A DNA stretch of 18,112 nucleotides from Paracoccaceae bacterium (GTDB taxonomy: Bacteria; Pseudomonadota; Alphaproteobacteria; Rhodobacterales; Rhodobacteraceae). Made by a program: the position numbers and the translations under genes. Positions 1 to 7,820 of the stretch are shown one piece after another (the first letter of the stretch is position 1; every line of letters begins with the position of its first letter). The notes under the pieces are model-generated. The model ran no database searches. It was not told where the DNA came from and saw only the letters and a list, made by a program, of their open reading frames with translations. The stretch is from contig JAAEZW010000009.1 in the NCBI GenBank assembly GCA_018222665.1, forward strand, positions 1-18,112, in the 5' to 3' direction.

Positions 1-1528
1 GATCCTGGCCCTCTTCCTCGACCACTTCGTAAACACCCGCTGGGCAGTACCGCTGGGCGGGTTCTGCGTATTTGGGAAGGTTCACTAAAATTGGAATATT
101 CACATCAGATAGCTGTAAATGCGCAGGCTGGCTTTCTTCGTGGTTTGTCATCGAAAATGACACGTTGGTCAAACGATCAAAGGACAAAACACCATCTGGT
201 TTTGGATACTCAATTGGCGCGTGCTTATCCGCTGTTTCAGTTGACTGTGCATCGTTTTTGCCGTGCTTCACAGTCCCAAAGAGCGAGAATTTGAACGCGC
301 TTTGGAACCACATGTCAAACCCGCCAAGAGTCAGACCGCCAAGCGGACCAAATTTGCCGTTTAGTGGCGCAACATTGCGTACGGTTTTCAGATCTTTGCC
401 AACAGGTCCTGCGCGCAGTGCTGCGTCATAGGCCTCAAGTGTATCACCTTCGCGACCCTCTTGAATCGCGGCATAGGCTGCCTCTGCGGCTTCAATGCCA
501 GAATGCATTGCATTGTGGTTGCCTTTGATCCGCGGCAAGTTCACAAGCCCCGCTGAACAGCCAAGCAGTGCCCCACCCGGGAATGCGGTGTGCGGAATAG
601 ATTGGAAACCACCTTTGGTCACAACACGTGCGCCATAGGCAACGCGCTTGCCACCTTCCAACAATTTGGCGATCTTTGGGTGATGCTTAAAACGCTGGAA
701 TTCCATATAGGGGAACAGGTGTGGGTTTTTGTAGTTCAGATCGACGATATAGCCGACGTAAACTTGATTATTGTCCAAGTGATAGACAAACGAACCACCC
801 GAATTTTTCCAACCCAAAGGCCAACCCATTGTGTGGGTCACTTCGCCTTCGTTATGGTTTTCTGGTTTTACTTCCCAGATCTCTTTCATGCCGATGCCAA
901 ATTTTGGCACGTCACATTCTGCATCTAGGCCATATTTCGCGATGACCTCTTTAGAAAGTGAACCACGCGCACCTTCTGAGAAGAATACATATTTACCATG
1001 CAATTCCATGCCTGGTTCATAGGCGTCTGACGGCGTACCATCAGGGTTCTTACCGAATTCACCTGCAACAACGCCCTTCACCTCGCCATTATCGCCATAA
1101 ACGATCTCTGAACATGCCATGCCTGGGAAGATTTCAACACCCATGGCTTCGGCCTGCTCTGCCATCCAGCGGCACACATTACCCATCGACACGATATAAT
1201 TGCCGTGGTTGTTCATCAGTGGTGGCATCATTGCATTGGGCAAACGAATTTGACCAGCTTCACCCAGGACATAGAAGTTGTCTTCTTTCACAGGTACATT
1301 CAGAGGTGCACCCTTTTCTTTCCAATCTGGGATCAAACGCGACAAACCCGATGGATCCAAAACAGCACCAGAGAGAATATGCGCGCCAACCTCTGAGCCC
1401 TTTTCAAGGACAACGACATTTAGATCAGCATCAAGTTGCTTTAGTCGAATTGCCGCTGACAAACCCGCAGGTCCAGCACCAACAATTACAACGTCACATT
1501 CCATTGCCTCGCGTTCAAATTCAGACAT
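1..1528 (-). CDS. Electron transfer flavoprotein-ubiquinone oxidoreductase (partial, C-terminus cut by window edge)
   Basis: ETF-QO passes electrons from electron transfer flavoprotein (fed by acyl-CoA and other dehydrogenases) to ubiquinone at the inner membrane. The 509 visible codons start with ATG at 1528 behind a GGAGGAG ribosome site. An N-terminal FAD-binding signature GAGPAG lies at residues 17-22 and EKGSEVGAHILSGAV at 42-56, both typical of the family. Near the window edge RYCPAGVYE (Cys495) matches the first cysteine of the 4Fe-4S cluster; the other three cysteines and roughly 40 residues must lie outside the window, judging from the usual family length of about 550. No frameshift or internal stop is seen. 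It is transcribed away from greA. Identification is very secure; the promoter is not clear (a TTGACG hexamer around 1597-1602 has no good -10). Confidence 0.96.
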   Translation of the reverse strand, partial: MSEFEREAMECDVVIVGAGPAGLSAAIRLKQLDADLNVVVLEKGSEVGAHILSGAVLDPSGLSRLIPDWKEKGAPLNVPVKEDNFYVLGEAGQIRLPNAMMPPLMNNHGNYIVSMGNVCRWMAEQAEAMGVEIFPGMACSEIVYGDNGEVKGVVAGEFGKNPDGTPSDAYEPGMELHGKYVFFSEGARGSLSKEVIAKYGLDAECDVPKFGIGMKEIWEVKPENHNEGEVTHTMGWPLGWKNSGGSFVYHLDNNQVYVGYIVDLNYKNPHLFPYMEFQRFKHHPKIAKLLEGGKRVAYGARVVTKGGFQSIPHTAFPGGALLGCSAGLVNLPRIKGNHNAMHSGIEAAEAAYAAIQEGREGDTLEAYDAALRAGPVGKDLKTVRNVAPLNGKFGPLGGLTLGGFDMWFQSAFKFSLFGTVKHGKNDAQSTETADKHAPIEYPKPDGVLSFDRLTNVSFSMTNHEESQPAHLQLSDVNIPILVNLPKYAEPAQRYCPAGVYEVVEEEGQD

Positions 1529-1797
1529 CGGCGCTCCTCCTCCTCGGGTCGCAGAAATTTCGTTGAGGCATGGGTTACCCTGCCGATCAGGGGTGCGTCA
1601 ATCGAAACGCGTCGTCCAAATGCTGCTTTGCGGCACTTCATCGCAATTTTTGTAACATTCCCGTAGGTCTAGGCGTTAGTCATGAACAGATATCACGCAA
1701 ATTTGCACATTTTCCCCCTAGACGTTGCAAAGGCTTGATCGCGTAGATATCAGTGCATACAATCAGGCAACAGGTATTATTTTACAGCGGAACACAC
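1529..1797. other. Divergent intergenic region etf-QO/greA
   Basis: This 269-bp gap carries the greA promoter near its right end and, upstream of that, a perfect 10-bp palindrome GCAAATTTGC at 1697-1706. An open frame starting at 1753 runs into greA but begins upstream of the predicted transcription start, so I do not count it as coding. I see no small gene or RNA gene here. Confidence 0.5.
1735..1763 (+). promoter_or_regulatory. Sigma70-type promoter of greA
   Basis: TTGATC (1735-1740) and TACAAT (1758-1763) are separated by exactly 17 bp, giving a -35 with the TTGA core and a -10 with five of six consensus bases. Transcription would start near 1770, about 28 nt ahead of the greA ATG at 1798. 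Inferred from sequence only. Confidence 0.6.
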
Positions 1798-2268
1798 ATG
1801 GACAAGATCCCAATGACACCTGCGGGTCACACCGCACTTGAGGTAGAACTAAAGACGCTAAAAAGCCAAGATCGTCCAAATATTATTAAGGCGATTGCAG
1901 AGGCACGCGAGCATGGTGATCTGTCCGAAAACGCGGAATATCACTCGGCCCGCGAAAAGCAGAGCTTTATCGAAGGACGCATCAAGGAATTGGAAGGCAT
2001 CATTTCACTTGCAGAAGTGATTGACCCCTCTCAATTGTCAGGGTCCGTCAAATTTGGTGCCCGCGTGACTGTGGTTGACGAAGACACCGACGAAGAAAAA
2101 TCATGGCAGATCGTGGGCGAACACGAAGCGGATATTGAAAAGGGTTTGTTAAACGTCAAATCCCCAATTGCCCGTGCACTGATTGGCAAGGATGTTGGCG
2201 ATAGTGTTGAGGTTCGCACACCAGGTGGCGAAAAGGCCTATGAAATCCTTGATATCGTTTACGCGTGA
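1798..2268 (+). CDS. greA: Transcription elongation factor GreA
   Basis: GreA enters the secondary channel of RNA polymerase and stimulates cleavage of backtracked transcripts. The 156-aa product has the usual family length: an N-terminal coiled coil (about residues 1-76) with the tip motif DLSENAEY containing Asp41 and Glu44, the acidic residues that position the catalytic metal, then the C-terminal globular domain ending in EILDIVYA. I chose ATG 1798 ([10 protein letters not shown]) rather than the in-frame ATG at 1753 because homologues begin here and because the predicted promoter -10 lies at 1758-1763, so the longer form would not be transcribed whole. The ribosome site is weak (AGCGGA). 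The next gene starts 10 bp after the stop, suggesting cotranscription. Confidence 0.97.
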   Translation: MDKIPMTPAGHTALEVELKTLKSQDRPNIIKAIAEAREHGDLSENAEYHSAREKQSFIEGRIKELEGIISLAEVIDPSQLSGSVKFGARVTVVDEDTDEEKSWQIVGEHEADIEKGLLNVKSPIARALIGKDVGDSVEVRTPGGEKAYEILDIVYA

Positions 2269-2278
2269 GTAGGCGCAG

Positions 2279-3280
2279 ATGAACGACGATAGAGGAACCA
2301 ACTCAACACCCGCTGGCCTCTATCTGGGGACGCAGAAACAACCGACGCTTTTGATCGAATGGATTGGCATTGCCTTGGCTATTTTATGGTTGGGCGTCAG
2401 TGCCTATGTCCTGCTGAACAATGCGACATTGGCGGCCGGTATGCTGACGAGTATCCTGTTGATTTTCATGCCGGTTTGCATTTTGTGGGTTTCGGTCATG
2501 GTGATCCGCACATCCCACCGCATGAAACAGGAAAGTCAGCGGTTGAACGTGGCAATCGAAGCCCTGCGCAAGGCCTATATCGATAAGGCCAAGATATCCG
2601 GTGTCCCTGCGAGTGAGGGCAACGTCAACAAACGCCTGGATCAAATCGCAGAAAGCCAGCGTAAAACAGAAACGGCCATTGCGATGTTCACCTCCTCTCG
2701 TCTTGCGCAATCAAAACGACCACTGCCAGAAATTGCCGCCCCGCAAGCGGCGGAAGGGGAACAACAAACTGTGCTTGAACTGGGCACGCCCGTCGAAGCT
2801 TTGGCCGAACCGTTGAAGAACGAAGATTTCATCAAAGCGCTGCATTTCCCAGAGGATGCAAATGATGAAGCAGGGTTCGCCGCATTGCGTCGCACCCTTG
2901 CTGATCGCAATACTAATCAATTGATCCAGGCCGCGCAGGATATTTTGACCCTGCTGAGCCAAGATGGGATTTACATGGATGATTTACGACCTGACATGGC
3001 ACGCCCTGAAATTTGGCGGCGCTTTGCACAGGGTGAACGCGGGCGCACAATTGCGGCCCTTGGTGGTATTCGGGACCGTTCTTCATTGGCGCTTACCAAA
3101 GTGCGCATGAAAAAAGATCCCGTTTTTCGCGATGCTGCGCATCACTTCTTGCGTCTATTTGACAAGGGCTTTGCCAAGTTCGAGGACACAGCAACCGAGG
3201 CCGAGATTTCTGCATTGTCAGAAACACGCACTGCACGCGCCTTTATGCTATTGGGGCGCGTGGCAGGTACGTTTACCTAA
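2279..3280 (+). CDS. Uncharacterised membrane-anchored protein with two TM helices and a coiled coil
   Basis: I do not recognise a named family. The 333-aa protein has a short N-terminal tail, two hydrophobic segments at about residues 24-46 and 51-76, then a charged helix (about 80-103) likely to form a coiled coil, a low-complexity linker rich in Ala, Pro and Glu (about 143-180), and a C-terminal, probably all-helical, soluble domain from about 182 to the end. With a short loop between the helices both termini would lie on the same side, probably the cytoplasm. The start ATG lies 10 bp after greA, behind only a weak ribosome site (GTAGGCG), so translation may depend on greA. The stop is 3 bp from the stop of the convergent qor gene. 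A structural or scaffold role is possible, but the sequence shows no catalytic motif. Confidence 0.8.
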   Translation: MNDDRGTNSTPAGLYLGTQKQPTLLIEWIGIALAILWLGVSAYVLLNNATLAAGMLTSILLIFMPVCILWVSVMVIRTSHRMKQESQRLNVAIEALRKAYIDKAKISGVPASEGNVNKRLDQIAESQRKTETAIAMFTSSRLAQSKRPLPEIAAPQAAEGEQQTVLELGTPVEALAEPLKNEDFIKALHFPEDANDEAGFAALRRTLADRNTNQLIQAAQDILTLLSQDGIYMDDLRPDMARPEIWRRFAQGERGRTIAALGGIRDRSSLALTKVRMKKDPVFRDAAHHFLRLFDKGFAKFEDTATEAEISALSETRTARAFMLLGRVAGTFT

Positions 3281-3283
3281 GAC

Positions 3284-4258
3284 TTAAACTGTCAGAATCG
3301 TAGATCCTGTGGTTTTGCGCGCCTCCAACGCGTCATGGGCGGCACGGATGTCGTCCAGTGCATGTGTTTGATCAATCCGAATTTTCACGTCACCTGATTG
3401 CACCTTGGCAAATAATTGTGCCGCCATATCCTGACAAGTCGCGTGATCGGCAATATGCGTAAACAACGTTGGACGCGTGATTTTCAAAGATCCTTTTGGA
3501 CCCAGCAAACCAATATTAAACGGCGGAACTGGTCCAGACGCATTTCCGAAACTGATCATCATGCCGAGTGGTTTTAGTGAATCAAGCGACCCCTCGAATG
3601 TTGAAGCACCAACCGCATCCATAACTACATCCACACCTTTTCCATCAGTTAATTCGCGGACTTTGGCTGTGAAATCCTGATCATTATAGTTGATGCAATG
3701 GTTTGCGCCGTGTTCCAGTGCCAGCGCACATTTTTCATCTGTGCCCGCGGTTCCGATCAGATTGATGCCTTCAGAGCGCGCCCATTGGCATGCGATCAAA
3801 CCAACGCCACCTGCAGCAGCGTGGAACAACACTGTGTCTCCCGCTTTGATCGGCGTGGTACGATGGAACAGATACTGAACCGTCAACCCCTTTAGCATCA
3901 TGGCCGCGCCTTCTTCCAAGCTGACCCCATCAGGCAAAGGGCAAACCTGCGCCGCGGGCATAACACGTGCTTCGCAATAGGAACCAGGTGGCATGGCGGC
4001 ATATGCAGCGCGATCACCCACTTTCAAATGTGTGACACCTTCGCCAACCGCTTCGATCACACCTGAGGCTTCCATACCAAGTGCCGTTGGCAACTCTAAT
4101 GGATAAAGGCCTGTACGTTGATAGACATCGATGAAGTTCAAACCAACAGCATGATGTGCGATGCGCACCTCACCCGCTTTGGGTTCGCCCACATCACGAT
4201 CAACAACTTTTAACTGATCTGATCCGCCAAACTCTTCGATAATTACTGTTTTTGCCAT
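3284..4258 (-). CDS. NADPH:quinone oxidoreductase, zeta-crystallin/QOR type (zinc-free MDR family)
   Basis: Medium-chain dehydrogenase/reductase fold enzyme that reduces quinones with NADPH. The 324-aa product has the GroES-like N-terminal domain with the QOR signature GLNFIDVYQRTGLY (residues 39-52), then a Rossmann domain with AAGGVG at 148-153 followed by GLIACQWA, as in E. coli Qor. The cysteine and glutamate set of the structural-zinc loop of alcohol dehydrogenases is absent, as expected for this branch. It is the third gene of the coq9 operon: ATG lies 11 bp after the stop of the upstream qor gene, and its ribosome site AAGGG overlaps that stop codon (TAAGGG). The 3' end meets the convergent membrane-protein gene with a 3-bp gap and no clear terminator. 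The physiological quinone is not shown by sequence. Confidence 0.92.
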   Translation of the reverse strand: MAKTVIIEEFGGSDQLKVVDRDVGEPKAGEVRIAHHAVGLNFIDVYQRTGLYPLELPTALGMEASGVIEAVGEGVTHLKVGDRAAYAAMPPGSYCEARVMPAAQVCPLPDGVSLEEGAAMMLKGLTVQYLFHRTTPIKAGDTVLFHAAAGGVGLIACQWARSEGINLIGTAGTDEKCALALEHGANHCINYNDQDFTAKVRELTDGKGVDVVMDAVGASTFEGSLDSLKPLGMMISFGNASGPVPPFNIGLLGPKGSLKITRPTLFTHIADHATCQDMAAQLFAKVQSGDVKIRIDQTHALDDIRAAHDALEARKTTGSTILTV

Positions 4259-4269
4259 TTTCGCTACCC

Positions 4270-5259
4270 TTATTCGTCTGGATGAACCGCCAGAACAATT
4301 TTGCCGATATGCGCACTACTTTCCATCCGGCTGTGCGCAGCTGCGGCTTCTGTCATGTTAAATGTACTATCGATAACTGGCGCAATTTTCCCCTGCGACA
4401 AGAGCGGCCAAACAACATCGCGCAACTGTTGGGCAATCTTCGCTTTGGCCAAATCTGATTGTGGGCGCAGTGTTGAGCCCGTGAATGTCAATCGGCGTGT
4501 CATCAATTGCACAAAATTCACTTCGGTTTTAGGGCCTTGCAAAAACGCGATCTGCACGAGGCGACCATCATCTGCAAGCGCCTTAAGGTTACGCGGGATA
4601 TAGGGTCCACCCACCATATCCAATATCACATTGGCCCCGCCAACCGCGCGCATTGCGTCCACAAAATCTTCGTCGCGATAATTCATCGCCCGTTCTGCCC
4701 CCAAGTCGGTACAGGCCTGACATTTTTCATCACTGCCTGCGGTCACAAAAACCCGCGCGCCAAAGGAATTGGCCAGTTGTATCGCAGTTGTTCCAATTCC
4801 AGATGATCCACCGTGTATCAAAATACGTTCGCCCGCCTGCAATCCACCGCGCATAAACACATTGGACCAAACGGTGAAAAATGTTTCAGGAAGGCAGGCC
4901 GCCTGTTTCATTGAAAGCCCAGTGGGAATTGGCAAACAATGCGCTGCAGGTGTCGCTACATATTCCGCATATCCACCACCCGGAAGCAAGGCACAGACAC
5001 GATCCCCCACCGCCAAATCGGCTACGTTTTCCCCAACCTCAACCACAGTCCCCGACGCCTCAAGCCCCGGAAGATCGCTGGCACCTGCGGGCGGATCATA
5101 AAGACCAGCACGCTGCAAGGCGTCTGGTCGATTAACGCCCGCATAGGCAACTTGAATAATGACTTGATCCGCATTTGGAACAGGCCGTGGGCGCGTACAA
5201 GATTGCAGCACCTCTGGTCCACCGGGGGCTGTGATTTCAATTGCGTTCATTGTTATCAT
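4270..5259 (-). CDS. NAD(P)H quinone oxidoreductase, PIG3/TP53I3 family
   Basis: A second zinc-free MDR quinone reductase, distinct from its neighbour. The 329-aa protein carries the PIG3-type markers AIEITAPGGPEVL near the N-terminus, GGGYAEY at 94-100, PETFFTVWSNVF at 124-135 and the nucleotide-binding loop HGGSSGIG at 149-156. Two starts are possible: ATG 5259 (MITMNAIE) and ATG 5250 (MNAIE). I prefer 5259 because it overlaps the coq9 stop as ATGA, the usual arrangement for coupled translation. It lies between coq9 and the other qor gene, so three quinone-linked genes share one transcript. PIG3-type enzymes reduce ortho-quinones and can generate superoxide; whether this one works in ubiquinone synthesis or in detoxification is an open inference. 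Confidence 0.92.
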   Translation of the reverse strand: MITMNAIEITAPGGPEVLQSCTRPRPVPNADQVIIQVAYAGVNRPDALQRAGLYDPPAGASDLPGLEASGTVVEVGENVADLAVGDRVCALLPGGGYAEYVATPAAHCLPIPTGLSMKQAACLPETFFTVWSNVFMRGGLQAGERILIHGGSSGIGTTAIQLANSFGARVFVTAGSDEKCQACTDLGAERAMNYRDEDFVDAMRAVGGANVILDMVGGPYIPRNLKALADDGRLVQIAFLQGPKTEVNFVQLMTRRLTFTGSTLRPQSDLAKAKIAQQLRDVVWPLLSQGKIAPVIDSTFNMTEAAAAHSRMESSAHIGKIVLAVHPDE

Positions 5260-5951
5260 TGGTTTTCTTTCGATGTTGGGTTTATGTACCCTGGCAAATC
5301 CGTTTGCCCCTCGGGCGCAGTGAGCCTGTGTAAAATGGCGCGCGGTCCTGAGAGAATTTTCATCAGGCTGGGGGATTTCCGAATTTGACCTTTTACTTTT
5401 TCAAACTGCATCACGTTATCAATGCGGCGATCCAAAAATTCTTGGGTCGCGCTGTCACCATCTGATGTATCACCCAGCCAATAAAGCACTGTTGATCCAT
5501 AAACCCCACTGAGTGTTGCGCGCTTACTGTACCAATTATAATCCCGCGATGGATCGCCCAGGGCTGACCAAATTGCATCACAGGTCCCCCAAATCAATTT
5601 CGCGCCAAGGGCCGCATTTTGCGGTAATGCAAATAATGTCGTTGCGCGGCGTACCGATTCCTTGTCCCCTGCACATTGCAAGCGAAGTATCACAGCAGTG
5701 GCGATTTTATCGCGAAAGCGCAGCGCAGACAGATCCATGTCGTAGAGTGCCGCAACCATATCACGATCGCCTTTTTTATGGGCTTCGATTGCTAAATCAC
5801 GCCCACCCTGAGGCAGAAATAAACGCGCAAACGATTCGTCGATATCCGCATCCCGACAGGCCGCAGCAAAGGTTTCATCCCCCCATCCATCAAATGGAAC
5901 GTACATTTCGGCAGCTTCCAATAGCTTTTCAACAACTTCAGCTTGTTCCAC
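5256..5951 (-). CDS. COQ9-family ubiquinone biosynthesis protein
   Basis: COQ9 is a lipid-binding helper of the hydroxylation steps of ubiquinone synthesis, known from mitochondria and their alphaproteobacterial relatives. The 231-aa product shows the family core: FALPQNAALGAKLIWGTCDAIWSALGD (only its ends, 107-113 and 126-132, need be checked) followed by DYNWYSKRATLSGVYGSTV at 137-155 and YWLGD at 157-161. The start is GTG at 5951 behind AAGGAG with a 5-bp spacing. Downstream, the stop overlaps the start of the PIG3-type quinone reductase (ATGA). It diverges from rpsU over 105 bp. Bacterial COQ9 proteins are less studied than the eukaryotic ones; the operon with two quinone reductases supports a quinone-related role. 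Confidence 0.93.
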   Translation of the reverse strand: MEQAEVVEKLLEAAEMYVPFDGWGDETFAAACRDADIDESFARLFLPQGGRDLAIEAHKKGDRDMVAALYDMDLSALRFRDKIATAVILRLQCAGDKESVRRATTLFALPQNAALGAKLIWGTCDAIWSALGDPSRDYNWYSKRATLSGVYGSTVLYWLGDTSDGDSATQEFLDRRIDNVMQFEKVKGQIRKSPSLMKILSGPRAILHRLTAPEGQTDLPGYINPTSKENQ

Positions 5952-5974
5952 GGGCGCTCCTTTTTGGTTCTATC

Positions 5975-6003
5975 TAGACAATAGGAGATCGGATTGCTAT
6001 AGC
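5975..6003 (+). promoter_or_regulatory. Candidate rpsU promoter with palindromic -10
   Basis: TAGACA (5975-5980) and TATAGC (5998-6003) are 17 bp apart. The -10 lies in the perfect 12-bp palindrome TTGCTATAGCAA (5994-6005), so the same TATAGC also reads on the minus strand toward coq9, where a TTGCAA hexamer (6026-6021) sits at a 19-bp spacing. The start would be near 6010, about 47 nt before the rpsU ATG. Confidence 0.45.
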
Positions 6004-6056
6004 AAGGCCTCCTGCAACTATTGCAAACTCAAACTTAGAAAGGTGGTGAAAACCAC

Positions 6057-6263
6057 ATGCAGGTTAGCGTTCGCGACAATAACGTCGAACAGGCACTTCG
6101 TGCCTTGAAAAAGAAGCTACAGCGTGAAGGTGTTTTCCGCGAAATGAAGCTTAAGCAGCATTTCGAGAAACCCTCAGTTAAGAAAGCACGCGAGAAAGCA
6201 GAAGCGATCCGCCGTGCCCGTAAACTGGCGCGCAAAAAAGCACAGCGTGAAGGTATGATGTAA
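6057..6263 (+). CDS. rpsU: 30S ribosomal protein S21
   Basis: Small basic protein of the 30S subunit platform, near the anti-Shine-Dalgarno end of 16S rRNA. The 68-aa product starts [14 protein letters not shown] and has the typical Lys/Arg-rich helical body ([21 protein letters not shown] from its start at 33 nt-scale codons 18-38) and a strongly basic tail ending REGMM. The length is normal for alphaproteobacteria. ATG 6057 follows AAGGTGGTG, a long match to the ribosome-binding consensus, at 8-bp spacing. It is monocistronic: a strong intrinsic terminator stands 28 bp after the stop. It diverges from coq9. Confidence 0.97.
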   Translation: MQVSVRDNNVEQALRALKKKLQREGVFREMKLKQHFEKPSVKKAREKAEAIRRARKLARKKAQREGMM

Positions 6264-6290
6264 GTCATCCGCCACACTGGCCAAAATTTA

Positions 6291-6323
6291 ACCCCTGATC
6301 TGTCGTGGATCGGGGGTTTTTTT
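6291..6323 (+). terminator. Intrinsic terminator of rpsU
   Basis: ACCCCTGATC (6291-6300) pairs with GATCGGGGGT (6308-6317), 10 bp with one T-G wobble, around a 7-nt loop, and is followed by a run of seven T (6317-6323). On the minus strand it is followed only by a weak T-rich stretch, so it may act partly on ppk2 readthrough too. Confidence 0.9.
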
Positions 6324-6344
6324 GTTGAAACCTCAACTTATCGT

Positions 6345-7274
6345 TTAATAGACCTTCGGAACATACAATATGTCTGGAAGAACGCGGCGTTCGTAATCTG
6401 GATTAAACACACGTTCTGGCAGATCGACCTTTTCATGTTCGACCTCTTGATACGGTATTTTCGAAAGTATGTGTTCAATGCAATTCAAACGTTCGCGTTT
6501 TTTATCGTTGCCTTCAACGATATACCACGGCGCTTCTGGGATATTGGTTTTGGCAAACATGTCCTCTTTGGCGCGGGTGTAATCCTCCCAACGGATGCGA
6601 CTTTCCAAATCCATCGCAGACAGTTTCCATTGTTTCATCGGATCATGGATGCGCATCAAAAACCGAAGCTGTTGTTCTTCGTCCGTGATCGAAAACCAAT
6701 ATTTCAAGACAATAATACCTGAACGCACCAGCATACGTTCAAATTCAGGGACATCGTGAAAAAACTGATCAACCTCGGCGTCACTGGCAAATCCCATCAC
6801 GCGCTCCACGCCCGCACGATTATACCAAGAGCGGTCAAACAAAACAATTTCACCACCTGCAGGCAGATGTGGAACAAAACGTTGGAAATACCATTGGCTT
6901 TGCTCGCGCTCGGTCGGGGCGGGCAGTGCAACAACACGGGCGACACGTGGGTTCATGCGTTGGGTGATGCGTTTAATCACCCCGCCCTTCCCCGCGCTAT
7001 CGCGGCCTTCGCAGATGATCAAAACTTTGGATTTCGTGTGTTCTACCCAGTCCTGAAGTTTCACAAGCTCGGACTGTAGGCGCAACAAGTTCGAATAATA
7101 GGTGCGCCGATCCAACAGGTCGGGATGCTTATCTTTGTAAATTTTGCGCATTTCTTCTGTCAGAATAGGTTGATTAAATTCAGCCTCAAACAGATCATCC
7201 AGCGTCTCTTCGAGTTCCGCTTCGATCCATGATCTTTGATATTCTTCTTCCGACATTTTATCCGACTCCGACAA
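6345..7274 (-). CDS. ppk2: Polyphosphate kinase 2 (PPK2 family, Pseudomonas PA0141-type)
   Basis: PPK2 transfers phosphate between polyphosphate and nucleotides, usually favouring NDP phosphorylation from polyphosphate. The product has the P-loop GRDSAGKGG at residues 90-98, the lid/Walker B segment LFDRSWYNRAGVERVMGF at 145-162, and the conserved PMKQWKLSAMDLESR block after 205. It is a single-domain protein with about 80 residues of acidic, helical N-terminal extension ahead of the P-loop. Two starts compete: TTG at 7274, which has AAGGAG at ideal spacing and gives 309 aa, and ATG at 7256 (303 aa), preceded by GGAG at 9 bp; I list the TTG form. A good promoter stands just upstream, so it is probably monocistronic. 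Direction and nucleotide preference cannot be read here. Confidence 0.94.
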   Translation of the reverse strand: MSESDKMSEEEYQRSWIEAELEETLDDLFEAEFNQPILTEEMRKIYKDKHPDLLDRRTYYSNLLRLQSELVKLQDWVEHTKSKVLIICEGRDSAGKGGVIKRITQRMNPRVARVVALPAPTEREQSQWYFQRFVPHLPAGGEIVLFDRSWYNRAGVERVMGFASDAEVDQFFHDVPEFERMLVRSGIIVLKYWFSITDEEQQLRFLMRIHDPMKQWKLSAMDLESRIRWEDYTRAKEDMFAKTNIPEAPWYIVEGNDKKRERLNCIEHILSKIPYQEVEHEKVDLPERVFNPDYERRVLPDILYVPKVY

Positions 7275-7330
7275 ATTTTACTCCTTATCTCCGCTTTGTT
7301 ACGTTTTTATGACTGTTTCGGTGGATCGTC

Positions 7331-7360
7331 TTTATATGCAGTTAATCCACAAAATGACAA
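7331..7360 (-). promoter_or_regulatory. Sigma70-type promoter of ppk2
   Basis: On the minus strand TTGTCA (7360-7355) and TATAAA (7336-7331) are 18 bp apart, each matching five of six consensus bases. The -35 directly abuts the stop codon of the upstream lrp gene (7361-7363). A start near 7324 would leave a leader of about 50 nt. This makes ppk2 independent of lrp. Confidence 0.65.
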
Positions 7361-7819
7361 CTAAATGGGCAGGGCCGTGGTTTTGAACACCGTGCGCAAT
7401 GCAAAGGATGACTGCATCTGTGCGACGCCTGGCAGGCGTGCCAAATGTTGACGATGAATGCGCGCAAAATCATCTGTGTTTTCGGCCACAACCTTTAACA
7501 AATAATCCGCGCTGCCAGCCATCAAATGACATTCCAACACATCGGGAATACGCGACACTGCCTTTTCAAAGGCTTCTAACACCTCATCCGCCTGAGCAGA
7601 CAGCGTGATTTCCACAAAGACAGTCGTTGGAAATCCGGATTTGCGCGCATCCAACAGGGCGACATAATCCTTGATCACGCCTTCAGCCTCAAGCCGTTGG
7701 ACGCGACGATGACAGGCAGATGCAGATAAATTCGCGGCCTCAGCCAGTTCAGCGTTAGAAATTTTTCCACGCCGCTGCAACTGATTCAGTATTCGTTGAT
7801 CTGTAGCGTCTATTTTCAT
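7361..7819 (-). CDS. Lrp/AsnC family transcriptional regulator, probable regulator of ald
   Basis: The 152-aa product has the standard Lrp length and layout: winged helix-turn-helix at about residues 21-50 (NAELAEAANLSASACHRRVQ region), a hinge, and a ligand-binding RAM domain from about 66. I chose ATG 7819 (MKIDATDQRILNQLQ), which matches the family N-terminus; the open frame continues 46 codons upstream through AT-rich promoter DNA with no family similarity. It diverges from alanine dehydrogenase over 136 bp, the classic arrangement in which an Lrp-type protein senses an amino acid (often alanine) and controls ald. The ribosome site is poor (AGGAAAA about 13 bp from ATG). Ligand and direction of control are inferred from context. 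Confidence 0.93.
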   Translation of the reverse strand: MKIDATDQRILNQLQRRGKISNAELAEAANLSASACHRRVQRLEAEGVIKDYVALLDARKSGFPTTVFVEITLSAQADEVLEAFEKAVSRIPDVLECHLMAGSADYLLKVVAENTDDFARIHRQHLARLPGVAQMQSSFALRTVFKTTALPI

Positions 7820-7820
7820 A

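Noticed and set aside
1590..1625. etf-QO promoter at TTGACG
   Set aside because: The -35 is good but no acceptable -10 lies 16-18 bp downstream.
72..1655. Plus-strand open frames opposite etf-QO
   Set aside because: The minus strand encodes a continuous, clearly conserved ETF-QO; the plus frames are shadows.
1697..1706. Palindrome GCAAATTTGC upstream of greA
   Set aside because: A perfect 10-bp AT-rich palindrome can occur by chance and there is no partner site or regulator gene nearby.
1753..1797. Fifteen-codon N-terminal extension of GreA
   Set aside because: It has no family similarity and the predicted -10 (1758-1763) lies inside it.
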